Below are positions 1 to 5,983 of a stretch of DNA of 8,912 bases, one piece after another. The notes beneath the pieces are model-generated. The model was given only the letters and a program-made list of their open reading frames with translations. It did not search any database and had not been told where the DNA came from. The translations under genes and the position numbers were made by a program. Source of the stretch: DASPTH01 sp046727575. GTDB taxonomy: Bacteria; Actinomycetota; Acidimicrobiia; IMCC26256; DASPTH01. Numbering within the stretch: the first letter of the stretch is position 1; each line of letters opens with the position of its first letter. The stretch is from positions 1 through 8,912 of the forward strand of contig JBKPCV010000139.1 in the NCBI GenBank assembly GCA_046727575.1, given 5' to 3'.

Positions 1-153
1 CACCAACAGCGACGGACACAGCGCAGCCGGGTCCGCCAACGCCACCGCCGGCTTGAGCCACAAGCCCTGACACATACGTTCCGCCGCGGCGCGAAACGGT
101 GAACGAGGCACACGTACCCGCCGTTCGGGAATTTCCTCTCCAGCAGCACCCAT
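1..153 (-). CDS. Possible N-terminal part of an unrecognised protein running off the left edge
   Basis: An ATG on the minus strand opens a frame with no stop for all 51 codons to the window edge. It begins MGAAGEEIPERR and continues into a more hydrophobic stretch (WLKPAVALADPAAL). I recognise no family. The upstream sequence offers only a weak GGGC ribosome site. Third-position GC is high for about the last 23 codons before the edge and drops near the proposed start, which is not what a real N-terminus should show. The same bases read on the plus strand give a competing gene end (2-70), and only one of the two can be right. Confidence 0.28.
   Translation of the reverse strand, partial: MGAAGEEIPERRVRVPRSPFRAAAERMCQGLWLKPAVALADPAALCPSLLV
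2..70 (+). CDS. Possible C-terminal tail of a gene entering from the left
   Basis: Plus frame 2 is open from the left edge to a TGA at 68-70. It encodes 22 residues (TNSDGHSAAGSANATAGLSH, then KP) rich in Ala, Gly, Ser and Asn. Twenty of 22 third positions are G or C, mostly C, and this bias ends at the stop codon, as expected at a gene end. The fragment is too short to assign. It overlaps the alternative minus-strand reading of the same bases. Confidence 0.27.
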   Translation, partial: TNSDGHSAAGSANATAGLSHKP

Positions 154-217
154 AACTGCCCGGCTTCGTGCGATCAACAGGTGGACGATCGGCCGTCACA
201 CGCGCGATCCTCAGCCG
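154..217. other. Non-coding leader before the DUF2652 gene
   Basis: This short stretch lies between the left-edge reading and the GTG start at 218. I see no clear -35/-10 pair and no Shine-Dalgarno sequence directly before the GTG. The frame of the downstream gene stays open upstream through here but offers no better start codon. Confidence 0.3.
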
Positions 218-826
218 GTGCGGGGCGAGCTTCTCCTTGCCGACATCTCCGGGTACACGGGGTTTCTCCAGGCGGTGAACGACGCGCACGGAGAGCAGAT
301 GGCGGCGATGGCCGAGCCTCCGGCCGCGTATCCGTTGATGACGAGCCTGCTCGACGGGATCGTCGAGCGGGTTGCGCCGCCGTTTGTCTTGTCGAAGTTC
401 GAAGGCGATGCCGTCTTCGCGTATGCAGCCGAAGACGGGTTCGCGCTGCGGGGCGACTCGGTGCTCGACTGCATGAAGGACTGCTATGCGGCCTATCGAC
501 AGCGGCGCGACGACGCCGAGGATCTCATGCTCTGTAACTGCGCGGCGTGTTCACGTCTGCACATGCTCGAGCTGAAGTTCGTGCTCCACCGGGGCAACTA
601 CGTGGTCCAGTCGATCACCGGCCGTGAAGAGCTCCTGGGTCCCGACGTGACGATGGCGCACCTGCTGCTGAAGAACACGGTCACGAACGTGGTCGGCCAA
701 TCGGCCTACGCACTGATCACCGAATCCGCGGCCGACTACCTCGAGATCCCGCTGGAAGGCTCGCTCGCACACATCGAGCAGTACGAGCACTACCCACCCA
801 TCCAGGGCTACATCTTCAGGCTCTGA
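218..826 (+). CDS. DUF2652 family protein, class III adenylate/guanylate cyclase-like
   Basis: This 202-residue protein has the length and motifs of DUF2652, a family distantly related to class III nucleotide cyclases. The N-terminus LLLADISGYTGFL (6-17) carries Asp9, and FEGDAVFAY (61-69) carries Asp64. These sit where the two metal-binding aspartates of class III cyclases lie. A Cys cluster (C106, C108, C111) is followed by LELKFVLHRG (117-126) and a GREELLGPDVTMAHLLLKN segment (135-153), both typical of the family. Whether members make a cyclic nucleotide is not established. The GTG start is chosen because the family normally begins just before the LLLADISGYT strand; no good ribosome site is visible. 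There is no signal peptide or membrane segment, so it should be cytoplasmic. It converges on the SnoaL-like gene across a 48-nt gap holding a hairpin. Confidence 0.88.
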   Translation: MRGELLLADISGYTGFLQAVNDAHGEQMAAMAEPPAAYPLMTSLLDGIVERVAPPFVLSKFEGDAVFAYAAEDGFALRGDSVLDCMKDCYAAYRQRRDDAEDLMLCNCAACSRLHMLELKFVLHRGNYVVQSITGREELLGPDVTMAHLLLKNTVTNVVGQSAYALITESAADYLEIPLEGSLAHIEQYEHYPPIQGYIFRL

Positions 827-867
827 AACTGAGCCGCCAGCAGCATCGCACGGCGCTGGTGGTTCAG
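823..867. terminator. Hairpin between convergent genes, possible bidirectional terminator
   Basis: CCGCCAGC (834-841) pairs with GCTGGTGG (855-862) over 8 bp with one G-U wobble, around a 13-nt loop. The flanking CTGAA (823-827) pairs with TTCAG (863-867) beyond a 6-nt bulge. The structure covers the stop codon of the plus gene and ends just before that of the minus gene, a natural place for a shared terminator. No U-tract follows on either strand, so it is not a canonical intrinsic terminator. Confidence 0.42.
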
Positions 868-874
868 TCCCCGG

Positions 875-1288
875 TCACACCGGCGGAGGACCGGCTTTCA
901 TGAAGACGTCGCTCATGTCGACCGCGCCCCAGTGCTCGACGATCTTCCCGCCTGCACACCGCCAGATCTCCACCCCTCGGACACGAATGTCCTGCCCCGA
1001 CGGCGGCAGGCCGAATGCTTCGCCCGTGTGCTTACCGGTCATCGCCCAGTTCTCGACGACCCGGCCGTCACTGGTGTCGAGATAGTCGTCGAACTCCGCC
1101 TTCCGGTCGGAGAACGCGGCGACGACCGACTCGGCAAGCTGCCGGAACCCGTCCTTCGTCCCGGACAGCTCCGGTGCCGGATCGTGGTCGACGTAGTCGT
1201 CGGCCACCAGTTCGTCGACCGCACCGAGGTTTCCGCTGAGGAACACCTCGTCGGTCAGACGGCGGACCACATCGGCGTCAGCTCCCAT
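875..1288 (-). CDS. SnoaL-like (ester cyclase/NTF2-fold) protein
   Basis: The 137-residue product has the length and pattern of SnoaL-like polyketide/ester cyclase family proteins, small alpha+beta barrels of the NTF2 superfamily. Visible are the N-terminal helix DVVRRLTDEVFLSGNL, the segment LVADDYVDHDP (28-37) with His35, a central GFRQLAESVVAAFSD region, and the C-terminal strand signature VRGVEIWRCAGGKIVEHW (103-120). These features mark the fold. The substrate cannot be read from sequence, and many members are uncharacterised. The ATG at 1288 follows an excellent TAAGGAGGA ribosome site. The frame stays open far upstream, but that part is antisense to the nuclease gene and is not coding. 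The gene converges with the DUF2652 gene and diverges from the nuclease gene across 60 bp. Confidence 0.88.
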   Translation of the reverse strand: MGADADVVRRLTDEVFLSGNLGAVDELVADDYVDHDPAPELSGTKDGFRQLAESVVAAFSDRKAEFDDYLDTSDGRVVENWAMTGKHTGEAFGLPPSGQDIRVRGVEIWRCAGGKIVEHWGAVDMSDVFMKAGPPPV

Positions 1289-1293
1289 GGCTG

Positions 1294-1302
1294 TCCTCCT
1301 TA
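1294..1302 (-). promoter_or_regulatory. Ribosome binding site fixing the SnoaL-like start
   Basis: The minus strand reads TAAGGAGGA, ending 5 nt before the ATG at 1288. This near-perfect anti-16S match shows that the long in-frame extension upstream is not translated as part of this gene. Confidence 0.8.
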
Positions 1303-1348
1303 CTTCGCGCATTCCTGATGCCCATAGTGTCCCACGCTTCGGCGAGAC

Positions 1349-2092
1349 TTGGTCGTGGTGGGGGCTCGGAACGGCCGGTGGGCCCGGATCGCGTTGGTGC
1401 TCGCTGGTCTGGTCGCGGTCGCCTCCGGCTTGGACGCGCACGCGGCTACCGCGTCGCTTCCGAACGGGTTCGATGGCGTGGTTGTGTCGGTGACCGACGG
1501 TGACACCATCAAGGTGCGGCTGAACGGCGTGACCGAGAGGGTGCGACTCACGGGCATCGACACTCCCGAGACGCACGACCCGCGGACGGTCGTCGAGTGC
1601 TTCGGGCGCGAAGCGGCCGCGCAGACCTCCACGCTGCTGCCACCGGGCACCGCCGTCCGGCTGGAGATGGACGTCGAGCGTCGCGACCGCTACCGGCGCC
1701 TGCTCGCGTACGTGTGGCGGGCCGACGACGGGTTGTTCGTGAACGAAGAGCTCGTCGCCGACGGCTGGGCGACGCCGTATCGCTACCCACCCAACGTGAA
1801 GTACGCCGATCGGTTCAGCCGGCTCGGCGCGGAAGCCCGGCGGGCGAACGCCGGCTTGTGGGGCACCTGCGGCGGTGCCAACGCGCCCACGCCACCAGCA
1901 CCCGCACCGGCACCCGCGCCTGCGCCTGCCCCTGCGCCCGGCGGCGCCTGCGACGCGAACTACGCCGGCGCGTGCGTGCCGGTGTCGTCGGTCGACCTCG
2001 ACTGTGCAGACGTCGGCGCACGCAACTTCCAGGTCGTCGGCACCGACGTCCACCGCTTCGACGGCGACCACGACGGCATCGCGTGTGAATAG
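1349..2092 (+). CDS. Secreted thermonuclease (SNase-like) with C-terminal Excalibur domain
   Basis: This 247-residue secreted nuclease has four parts. A signal peptide (about 1-32) has an Arg-rich start, the hydrophobic core IALVLAGLVAVASG and a likely cut after AHA. An SNase domain (about 41-174) contains VTDGDTIKV and VRLTGIDTPET; R66, D71, E74 and R117 (in DRYRRLLAY) match Arg35, Asp40, Glu43 and Arg87 of staphylococcal nuclease, so it should be active. A Pro-Ala linker (180-197) follows. The Excalibur-type tail has Cys at 201, 209, 219 and 246 and ends in FDGDHDGIACE, whose D238, D240 and D242 suit calcium binding. The expected role is calcium-dependent cleavage of extracellular DNA or RNA for nutrition or biofilm turnover. 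The start is TTG at 1349; in-frame GTGs at 1355 and 1358 are alternatives, and a stop at 1325 rules out anything further upstream. A possible -10 (TAGTGT, 1325-1330) precedes it without a good -35. Confidence 0.92.
   Translation: MVVVGARNGRWARIALVLAGLVAVASGLDAHAATASLPNGFDGVVVSVTDGDTIKVRLNGVTERVRLTGIDTPETHDPRTVVECFGREAAAQTSTLLPPGTAVRLEMDVERRDRYRRLLAYVWRADDGLFVNEELVADGWATPYRYPPNVKYADRFSRLGAEARRANAGLWGTCGGANAPTPPAPAPAPAPAPAPAPGGACDANYAGACVPVSSVDLDCADVGARNFQVVGTDVHRFDGDHDGIACE
1886..1942 (+). repeat. Pro-Ala dipeptide repeat coding for the interdomain linker
   Basis: Within the nuclease gene, repeated C/G-rich codons for alternating Pro and Ala (residues 180-197) form a rigid extended linker between the SNase and Excalibur domains. 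Such simple hexamer-like repeats tend to vary in copy number between strains. Confidence 0.7.
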
Positions 2093-2101
2093 CACGCGGA
2101 G

Positions 2102-3472
2102 TCAGCGCGCATAAGTCCAGTCGGGCTGCTTCGCCTCCTGCCGCTCGTCGTAGATCGCTCTGCCCTCGACGATGTCGACGATCTTCGGCACCACGTGGTT
2201 GTGACGGAGATTGCACCGGCCGTCGGCGTGCGCGGCGAAGTCGTCGGCGAACTCCGCGAGCAGGCTCGGGATGAGCTGCTGCGCCTCGACCGGCAGGGTG
2301 CACCGGTTGGCGTCGGCAACATTCGCGAGCCAGTGCTCGAGCTCGGCGGTGTCCTCCCGATCGACCGATCCCTCGGCGAACGCCTCGAGTGACCGCGCGA
2401 TCGCACCCGTACCCAATTTGCACGGCGGGCACTGGCCGCACGACTCCACCCACAGGAAGCGCGCCATCAGACACGCGACCTGCACCATGCACGCGGTGTC
2501 GTCGTACACGATGAAACCGGCGGAGCCCAGCCCGCTCCCCGCCGCCGCGAGACCTTCGTACGAGACGGGCGCGTCGACGCGCGCTCCGGGCAGCACCGCG
2601 TTCGACACGCCGGAGAGGATCGCCTTGACCTGGTGGCCGGGGCGCGGCCCGCCGAAGTGCGCGAGCACGTCGGGGAGCGGCGTACCGAGGTCCACTTCGA
2701 GCACGCCGGCGCGCTCGACGTCGCCGACGACCGTGCACACGACCGTTCCCGTCGATTGCGGCGTGCCGAGCGACCGGAACCACTCCGCGCCGCCGGCGAG
2801 CACGTTCGTCACGTTCGCGAGCGTCTCGACGTTGTTCACGAGCGTCGGGTTCGATCCGCTGCGGGCGCCCGAGCCGTCGCCGTGGGCCTCCCAACCGAGC
2901 TGCGGCGATGACGCGAACAGACCGTGCAGATACGGCGGTAGCCAGCGGGGGAGCGGGTCGTTGCCCTCGATCACTTCGAGCATCCCCTTCTCCTCACCGA
3001 AGAGGTACTCCTCCGGCCCGGCCACCAGCGCGACTGAGAGGTCGTCGAAGAAACCGGCACGTTCCATCTCGACGGTCGCCCGCGTCATCGCCTCGTGCTC
3101 ACGCTCGAAGCTCTCCTTGATCCCGATGAACGCCTCGCGCGCGCCCATCGCAAACGCGGCGATCGCGATCCCCTCCACCACCTGATACGGGTCGTTGCGC
3201 ATCAGCGACCGGTCCTTGAACGTGCCCGGTTCACCCTCCGCCGCGTTGCACACGACGTAGCGCGTGCGCCCGGCCGCGTCGGCGACGGAACGCCACTTGC
3301 GGCCGGTCGGGAACCCGGCACCACCGCGCCCGCGCAGCCCGGACGCGTCGAGCTCGTCGATCACCGCGCGTGGTCCGATGTCAACGGCCCGCGCGATGCC
3401 GGCGCCGCCGCCGTGCTCCAGGTACGCGTCCATGGACTCGACCGGCTCGTCGTGCAGGAGGAACGTCGTCAT
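2102..3472 (-). CDS. nuoF: NuoF-family NADH-binding flavoprotein subunit, orphan copy
   Basis: The 456-residue protein matches the 51-kDa subunit family (NuoF/Nqo1/HoxF) that takes electrons from NADH through FMN to a 4Fe-4S cluster. GLRGRGGAGFPTGRKW (45-60) and NAAEGEPGTFKDR (76-88) form the FMN/NADH site. GEEKGMLEVIEG (159-170) and NPTLVNNVET (208-217) are family signatures. An SLBB-like region follows. ESCGQCPPC supplies Cys345, 348 and 351, and Cys391 completes the N3-type cluster. Between HGLF and NPTLVNN it carries about 20 extra residues (187-207) compared with classical NuoF. The ATG follows an AGGAAGGGGGA ribosome site. No NuoE, NuoG or other complex I subunit is adjacent: neighbours are the nuclease (convergent, 9-nt gap) and the NYN protein (divergent). 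It may therefore serve another oxidoreductase such as a formate dehydrogenase or hydrogenase-like complex, or act in trans. The family is clear; the partner is unknown. Confidence 0.92.
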   Translation of the reverse strand: MTTFLLHDEPVESMDAYLEHGGGAGIARAVDIGPRAVIDELDASGLRGRGGAGFPTGRKWRSVADAAGRTRYVVCNAAEGEPGTFKDRSLMRNDPYQVVEGIAIAAFAMGAREAFIGIKESFEREHEAMTRATVEMERAGFFDDLSVALVAGPEEYLFGEEKGMLEVIEGNDPLPRWLPPYLHGLFASSPQLGWEAHGDGSGARSGSNPTLVNNVETLANVTNVLAGGAEWFRSLGTPQSTGTVVCTVVGDVERAGVLEVDLGTPLPDVLAHFGGPRPGHQVKAILSGVSNAVLPGARVDAPVSYEGLAAAGSGLGSAGFIVYDDTACMVQVACLMARFLWVESCGQCPPCKLGTGAIARSLEAFAEGSVDREDTAELEHWLANVADANRCTLPVEAQQLIPSLLAEFADDFAAHADGRCNLRHNHVVPKIVDIVEGRAIYDERQEAKQPDWTYAR

Positions 3473-3557
3473 TCCCCCTTCCTACCCGCTCACCCGAAAC
3501 GACATCGATGTAACTGTCGCACCCCGGCGTCAGGCTCCGGAGAGCAACCGAAGCGGG
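3473..3557. promoter_or_regulatory. Divergent intergenic region between nuoF and the NYN gene, with a short palindrome
   Basis: These 85 bp must hold the promoters of both divergent genes. A perfect 10-bp palindrome, ACATCGATGT, lies at 3502-3511 in a locally AT-richer patch and could be an operator half-site core. I cannot define convincing -35/-10 pairs for either gene. Palindromes of this length also occur by chance. Confidence 0.3.
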
Positions 3558-4031
3558 GTGGGGACCGTTAGCACTTCCTCCAATACGGCACGGCGGAGCC
3601 TGCACCTGGTCGACCTCGAAAACCTCGTGGGCGACCCATGCGCCACCGGCGGTCTCGTGCGCGAAACCCTTGACAACTACCTGGTGATGGCCGACTGGCA
3701 ACCGGGCGACCACGTGATCATCGCCTCCAACCCGAGCATCATCCGCGAAGTCTCGTTCGAGCTCCCGGCGCCTGCCAACGTCCACGCCACGCGTGGTGAA
3801 GACGGCGCGGACGTCATGCTGCTCTCACTCGCGCCGCCCGAGTTCGTGGCGCGCCGCTACCGCCGACTGGTGATCGGCAGTGGCGACGGCATCTTTGCGG
3901 CACGCGCGCGGGCGACGACCGAGCTCGGCGTGCACGTGCTCGTCGTCGCGCGAGAGGGCGGTTGTTCGCGTCGTCTGCAGAAGTTCGAGCACCGGCTGCT
4001 CGCGAGTGAACCGGGACGCGCGGTGGCCTGA
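3558..4031 (+). CDS. NYN/PIN-like domain protein, putative nuclease
   Basis: With the GTG start the product is 157 residues. LHLVDLENL (15-23) gives Asp19 and Asn22, EDGADVMLLS (81-90) gives Asp85, and RLVIGSGDGIFA (103-114) gives Asp110. This order of acidic residues, with the SGDG motif, is that of the NYN branch of PIN-like metal-dependent ribonucleases. A GVHVLVVAREGGCSRRL strand-turn follows. It probably cleaves RNA, but the target is unknown and no antitoxin-like partner is adjacent. The start is uncertain: the frame stays open far upstream inside the nuoF antisense, so the first plausible start after the intergenic region, GTG 3558, is used, with a weak GGAGAG about 15 nt upstream. It ends 3 nt from the SixA-type gene in convergent orientation, with no room for a terminator. 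Confidence 0.8.
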   Translation: MGTVSTSSNTARRSLHLVDLENLVGDPCATGGLVRETLDNYLVMADWQPGDHVIIASNPSIIREVSFELPAPANVHATRGEDGADVMLLSLAPPEFVARRYRRLVIGSGDGIFAARARATTELGVHVLVVAREGGCSRRLQKFEHRLLASEPGRAVA

Positions 4032-4034
4032 CCG

Positions 4035-4502
4035 TCAGCGGGGTGTCCAGAGCGCGGTGAGGGTCCCGGATCCGGCGTCGACGTCCGCCCATCGGTCGAC
4101 CGCCAGCTCCACGGTGCCGAGCGCGGCGGTCGGGTAGGGCGGGGTCTCGCCGCACAGCAGGTCGTTGAACTCCTCGATCGACGGGTTGTGGCCGACGAGC
4201 ATCACCGCGTCGGTGTCGGACGGCAATGCGCGCACAACGTCCAAGAGGCCGTCCGCGGTCGTTGCGTAGAGCTCGTCGTCGTAGCGCACCGCGCACGCCA
4301 GAGCCTCGACGACGGGCTTGGCGGTGTCGCGCGCCCGGCGCGCCGTCGAGCACACCACCAGGTCGACGTTCCAACCTTCGACGTGTTCGGCGACGGCTTT
4401 CCGGGCGCGCTTCCCGCGCTTGTTGAGTGGGCGGTCGTGATCCGCGAGTTCCGGCTCCGACCAGTCGGATTTGGCGTGACGCAGCAGGAGCAGCGTCTTC
4501 AC
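4035..4502 (-). CDS. sixA: SixA-type phosphohistidine phosphatase (histidine phosphatase superfamily)
   Basis: This 155-residue protein is a short histidine-phosphatase-superfamily member of the SixA group. LLLLRHAKSDW (4-14) holds the catalytic RHx motif with His9. CSTARRARDT (51-60) supplies the conserved Arg, and VMLVGHNPSIEEF (100-112) holds the second catalytic His105. SixA of E. coli removes phosphate from histidine phosphotransfer domains; in actinobacteria the substrate is usually unproven. The start is GTG at 4502, giving the usual MKTLLLLRHAK beginning. The stop of the upstream DUF3303 gene lies only 3 nt before it and no strong ribosome site is visible, so translation is probably coupled to that gene. 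No signal peptide, hence cytoplasmic. Confidence 0.91.
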   Translation of the reverse strand: MKTLLLLRHAKSDWSEPELADHDRPLNKRGKRARKAVAEHVEGWNVDLVVCSTARRARDTAKPVVEALACAVRYDDELYATTADGLLDVVRALPSDTDAVMLVGHNPSIEEFNDLLCGETPPYPTAALGTVELAVDRWADVDAGSGTLTALWTPR

Positions 4503-4505
4503 GCG

Positions 4506-4811
4506 CTACGTGATCGAGTCGCGGAAGTCGATCGCTTCCTGCTGTAGCGACGTGGCCTCTGCGACGTCGAGCACCGGGTGCAGCTCGAACCGCAGCAGCG
4601 GCGCCCAGATCGCGATGTCCTTGAGCATCGCTGCCGGGTCGTCCGACTCGAAGACGGCGAAACCCCCTTCACCATCGACGCGGTCCACCCACTCCCTGAT
4701 CTCCATGCTCGGCTCGAACTTGCCGAGCATCTGCATCGACCGCTTGGCGGCCTGCTCGTTCTCGGTCGGCGACCCGCCGTCCCGCACTGTGTACGCAAGC
4801 ACGAACTTCAT
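4506..4811 (-). CDS. DUF3303-like small protein
   Basis: The product is 101 residues. It starts MKFVLAYTVRDGG and continues with a helix containing AAKRSMQML, then EIREWVDRVDGEGGFAVFESDDPAAMLKDIAIWAPLL and FELHPVLDVAEA. This arrangement fits a ferredoxin-like alpha/beta dimer fold of the DUF3303 type (dimeric alpha-beta barrel-like proteins). The function is unknown. The ATG is preceded by AGGAGGGG with a comfortable 9-nt spacing. It is followed after 3 nt by the SixA-type gene, so the two are almost certainly co-transcribed. Directly after the upstream gene the minus strand shows TTGACT (4872-4877), a possible -35, but without a good -10. The family call is from memory of the pattern and less certain than the reading frame. 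Confidence 0.82.
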   Translation of the reverse strand: MKFVLAYTVRDGGSPTENEQAAKRSMQMLGKFEPSMEIREWVDRVDGEGGFAVFESDDPAAMLKDIAIWAPLLRFELHPVLDVAEATSLQQEAIDFRDSIT

Positions 4812-4820
4812 GGTTCGACT

Positions 4821-4828
4821 CCCCTCCT
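4821..4828 (-). promoter_or_regulatory. Ribosome binding site of the DUF3303-like gene
   Basis: AGGAGGGG on the minus strand lies 9 nt before the ATG at 4811. It supports the chosen start and independent translation initiation of this small gene. Confidence 0.7.
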
Positions 4829-4878
4829 AGCGACAATATCGAGCGCGTTGCTAGCCGCGATCAGTCCGAGGAGTCAAC

Positions 4879-5916
4879 TCACGCGACGAGCACCGACTGC
4901 CCATCGCGCCATTGGCGGAGCACGAGGTAGCCACCCTCGAGCGCGGCGCGCTTCCAACGACCGAACCCCATCACCGTGCCCGGTGAGCCCAGGGCCGCCG
5001 GCACCTGCTTCACTCGTTCGAGCCCGAGCTTCATCCCGTCGCGCGTTTGCGACGGCGCGTGCGCGAGACCGAGCGCCACGAGCTTGCCCATGTCGTACGT
5101 CAACGCCGGCAGCGGCTGGTCGACGGGCGATCCCAATTTGTCCTGCAGGTGCTGGCGCACCGGGTTGCGCTCGTCGAACGCGTCCACGTAGGTCCACCCT
5201 TCGAAGTCGGCGCGCCACTCCGGGTGCGCGTGCCCGAACATGAGGGCAGAATTCGTGGCGACCGGCCACGGGCGCCCGCGCATGGCGGTCGACAGCCCAG
5301 GCGCCGACATGCCGAGCCCGAAGTACACCACCGCCTCCGGCGCCCGCGCCTCGAGACCTGCGACCGCATCGGCACCGTTGTCACCGGTTACGTCGAGGTC
5401 GACGGTGCCGAGCAGTTCGAGGTCGTGGACGACAACCGCGTGATTGAAGAACGACGCGTACTGACGGCCGATGAATGAGTTCTCGCGCACGAGGGCGACG
5501 CGCCGCAGCCCGCGGTCGGCGAGATGACGCGCGATCACGAACGGCTCGTCCTCGAGCGACCCCACCTGGTAGTGGAACATCCACTCGCTGCGCGTCTGCT
5601 CCGACCCCGACCAGTTGATGCACGGAAGCTGGAACTCGTTCGCCACCGGGACGCAGACGAGCGCATTGTCGGAGATCGCGGGTCCGATCACCGCGAGCAC
5701 GTCAGTGTGGGCAAGCTCGCCGAGCGCGGCCCCGACTGCTCCGGCCGAACCGCTCGGGTGGCCCTCGGCGATCTTCGTCACAATCTCGACGTCGGCCAGC
5801 GACGCGCCCGCCGGAGACGCCGCCACCTCGTCGATCGCGAGGCGCGTGATCCGCTCCGTCTCGGCGTCGGCGGCCTCTCGTGGCACGTCGAGCAGGATCC
5901 CGATCTGCACGGTCAT
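4879..5916 (-). CDS. Periplasmic-binding-fold protein (Leu/Ile/Val-type), apparently cytoplasmic
   Basis: The 345-residue product resembles substrate-binding proteins of branched-chain amino acid/amide ABC transporters (type I periplasmic-binding fold). It has an N-terminal IGILLD strand, VLAVIGPAISDNALVCVPVANEFQLPCINWSG (73-104), where such proteins bind the ligand carboxylate, RRVALVRENSFIGRQYA (138-154) and EAVVYFGLG (194-202). The C-terminal AALTYDMGKLVALGL and GTVMGFGRWKRAALEGGYLVLRQW (313-336) are typical too. The start at 5916 is set by a strong GGGAGGAGAA ribosome site. From this start there is no signal peptide or lipobox, and the in-frame upstream extension is not hydrophobic either. 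No permease or ATPase gene is adjacent. It may be an intracellular ligand sensor, as AmiC is for the amidase operon of Pseudomonas. Fold clear; ligand and role unknown. Confidence 0.88.
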   Translation of the reverse strand: MTVQIGILLDVPREAADAETERITRLAIDEVAASPAGASLADVEIVTKIAEGHPSGSAGAVGAALGELAHTDVLAVIGPAISDNALVCVPVANEFQLPCINWSGSEQTRSEWMFHYQVGSLEDEPFVIARHLADRGLRRVALVRENSFIGRQYASFFNHAVVVHDLELLGTVDLDVTGDNGADAVAGLEARAPEAVVYFGLGMSAPGLSTAMRGRPWPVATNSALMFGHAHPEWRADFEGWTYVDAFDERNPVRQHLQDKLGSPVDQPLPALTYDMGKLVALGLAHAPSQTRDGMKLGLERVKQVPAALGSPGTVMGFGRWKRAALEGGYLVLRQWRDGQSVLVA

Positions 5917-5921
5917 GGCGT

Positions 5922-5930
5922 TCTCCTCCC
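5922..5930 (-). promoter_or_regulatory. Ribosome binding site fixing the binding-protein start
   Basis: The minus strand reads GGGAGGAGA 5 nt before the ATG at 5916. It decides against the longer reading that begins at 6108, and so for a product without a signal peptide. Confidence 0.75.
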
Positions 5931-5983
5931 TGGCTCGGGCGCCGCGACGATAACCCTGGTGTCGGGACGAGAAGCCCGGAAGC

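Noticed and set aside
875..2095. A 406-codon minus-strand frame that includes the SnoaL-like gene
   Set aside because: Its first two thirds are antisense to the well-supported nuclease gene, and a strong ribosome site marks the real start at 1288.
1815..2894. A 359-codon Arg-rich minus-strand frame
   Set aside because: It overlaps the nuclease gene and nuoF in another frame, has an Arg/Ala/Gly-dominated composition and no domain; it is a high-GC shadow.
2211..3185. A 324-codon plus-strand frame opposite nuoF
   Set aside because: Ser/Pro/Arg-rich and fully antisense to an unmistakable NuoF protein.
3264..3557. An N-terminal extension of the NYN protein
   Set aside because: The 98 extra codons are antisense to nuoF and then cross the divergent intergenic region; they resemble no protein domain.
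4832..4877. A possible promoter before the DUF3303-like gene (TTGACT with TATTGT)
   Set aside because: The two hexamers are too far apart to pair, and the start implied by TATTGT would fall within the ribosome site.
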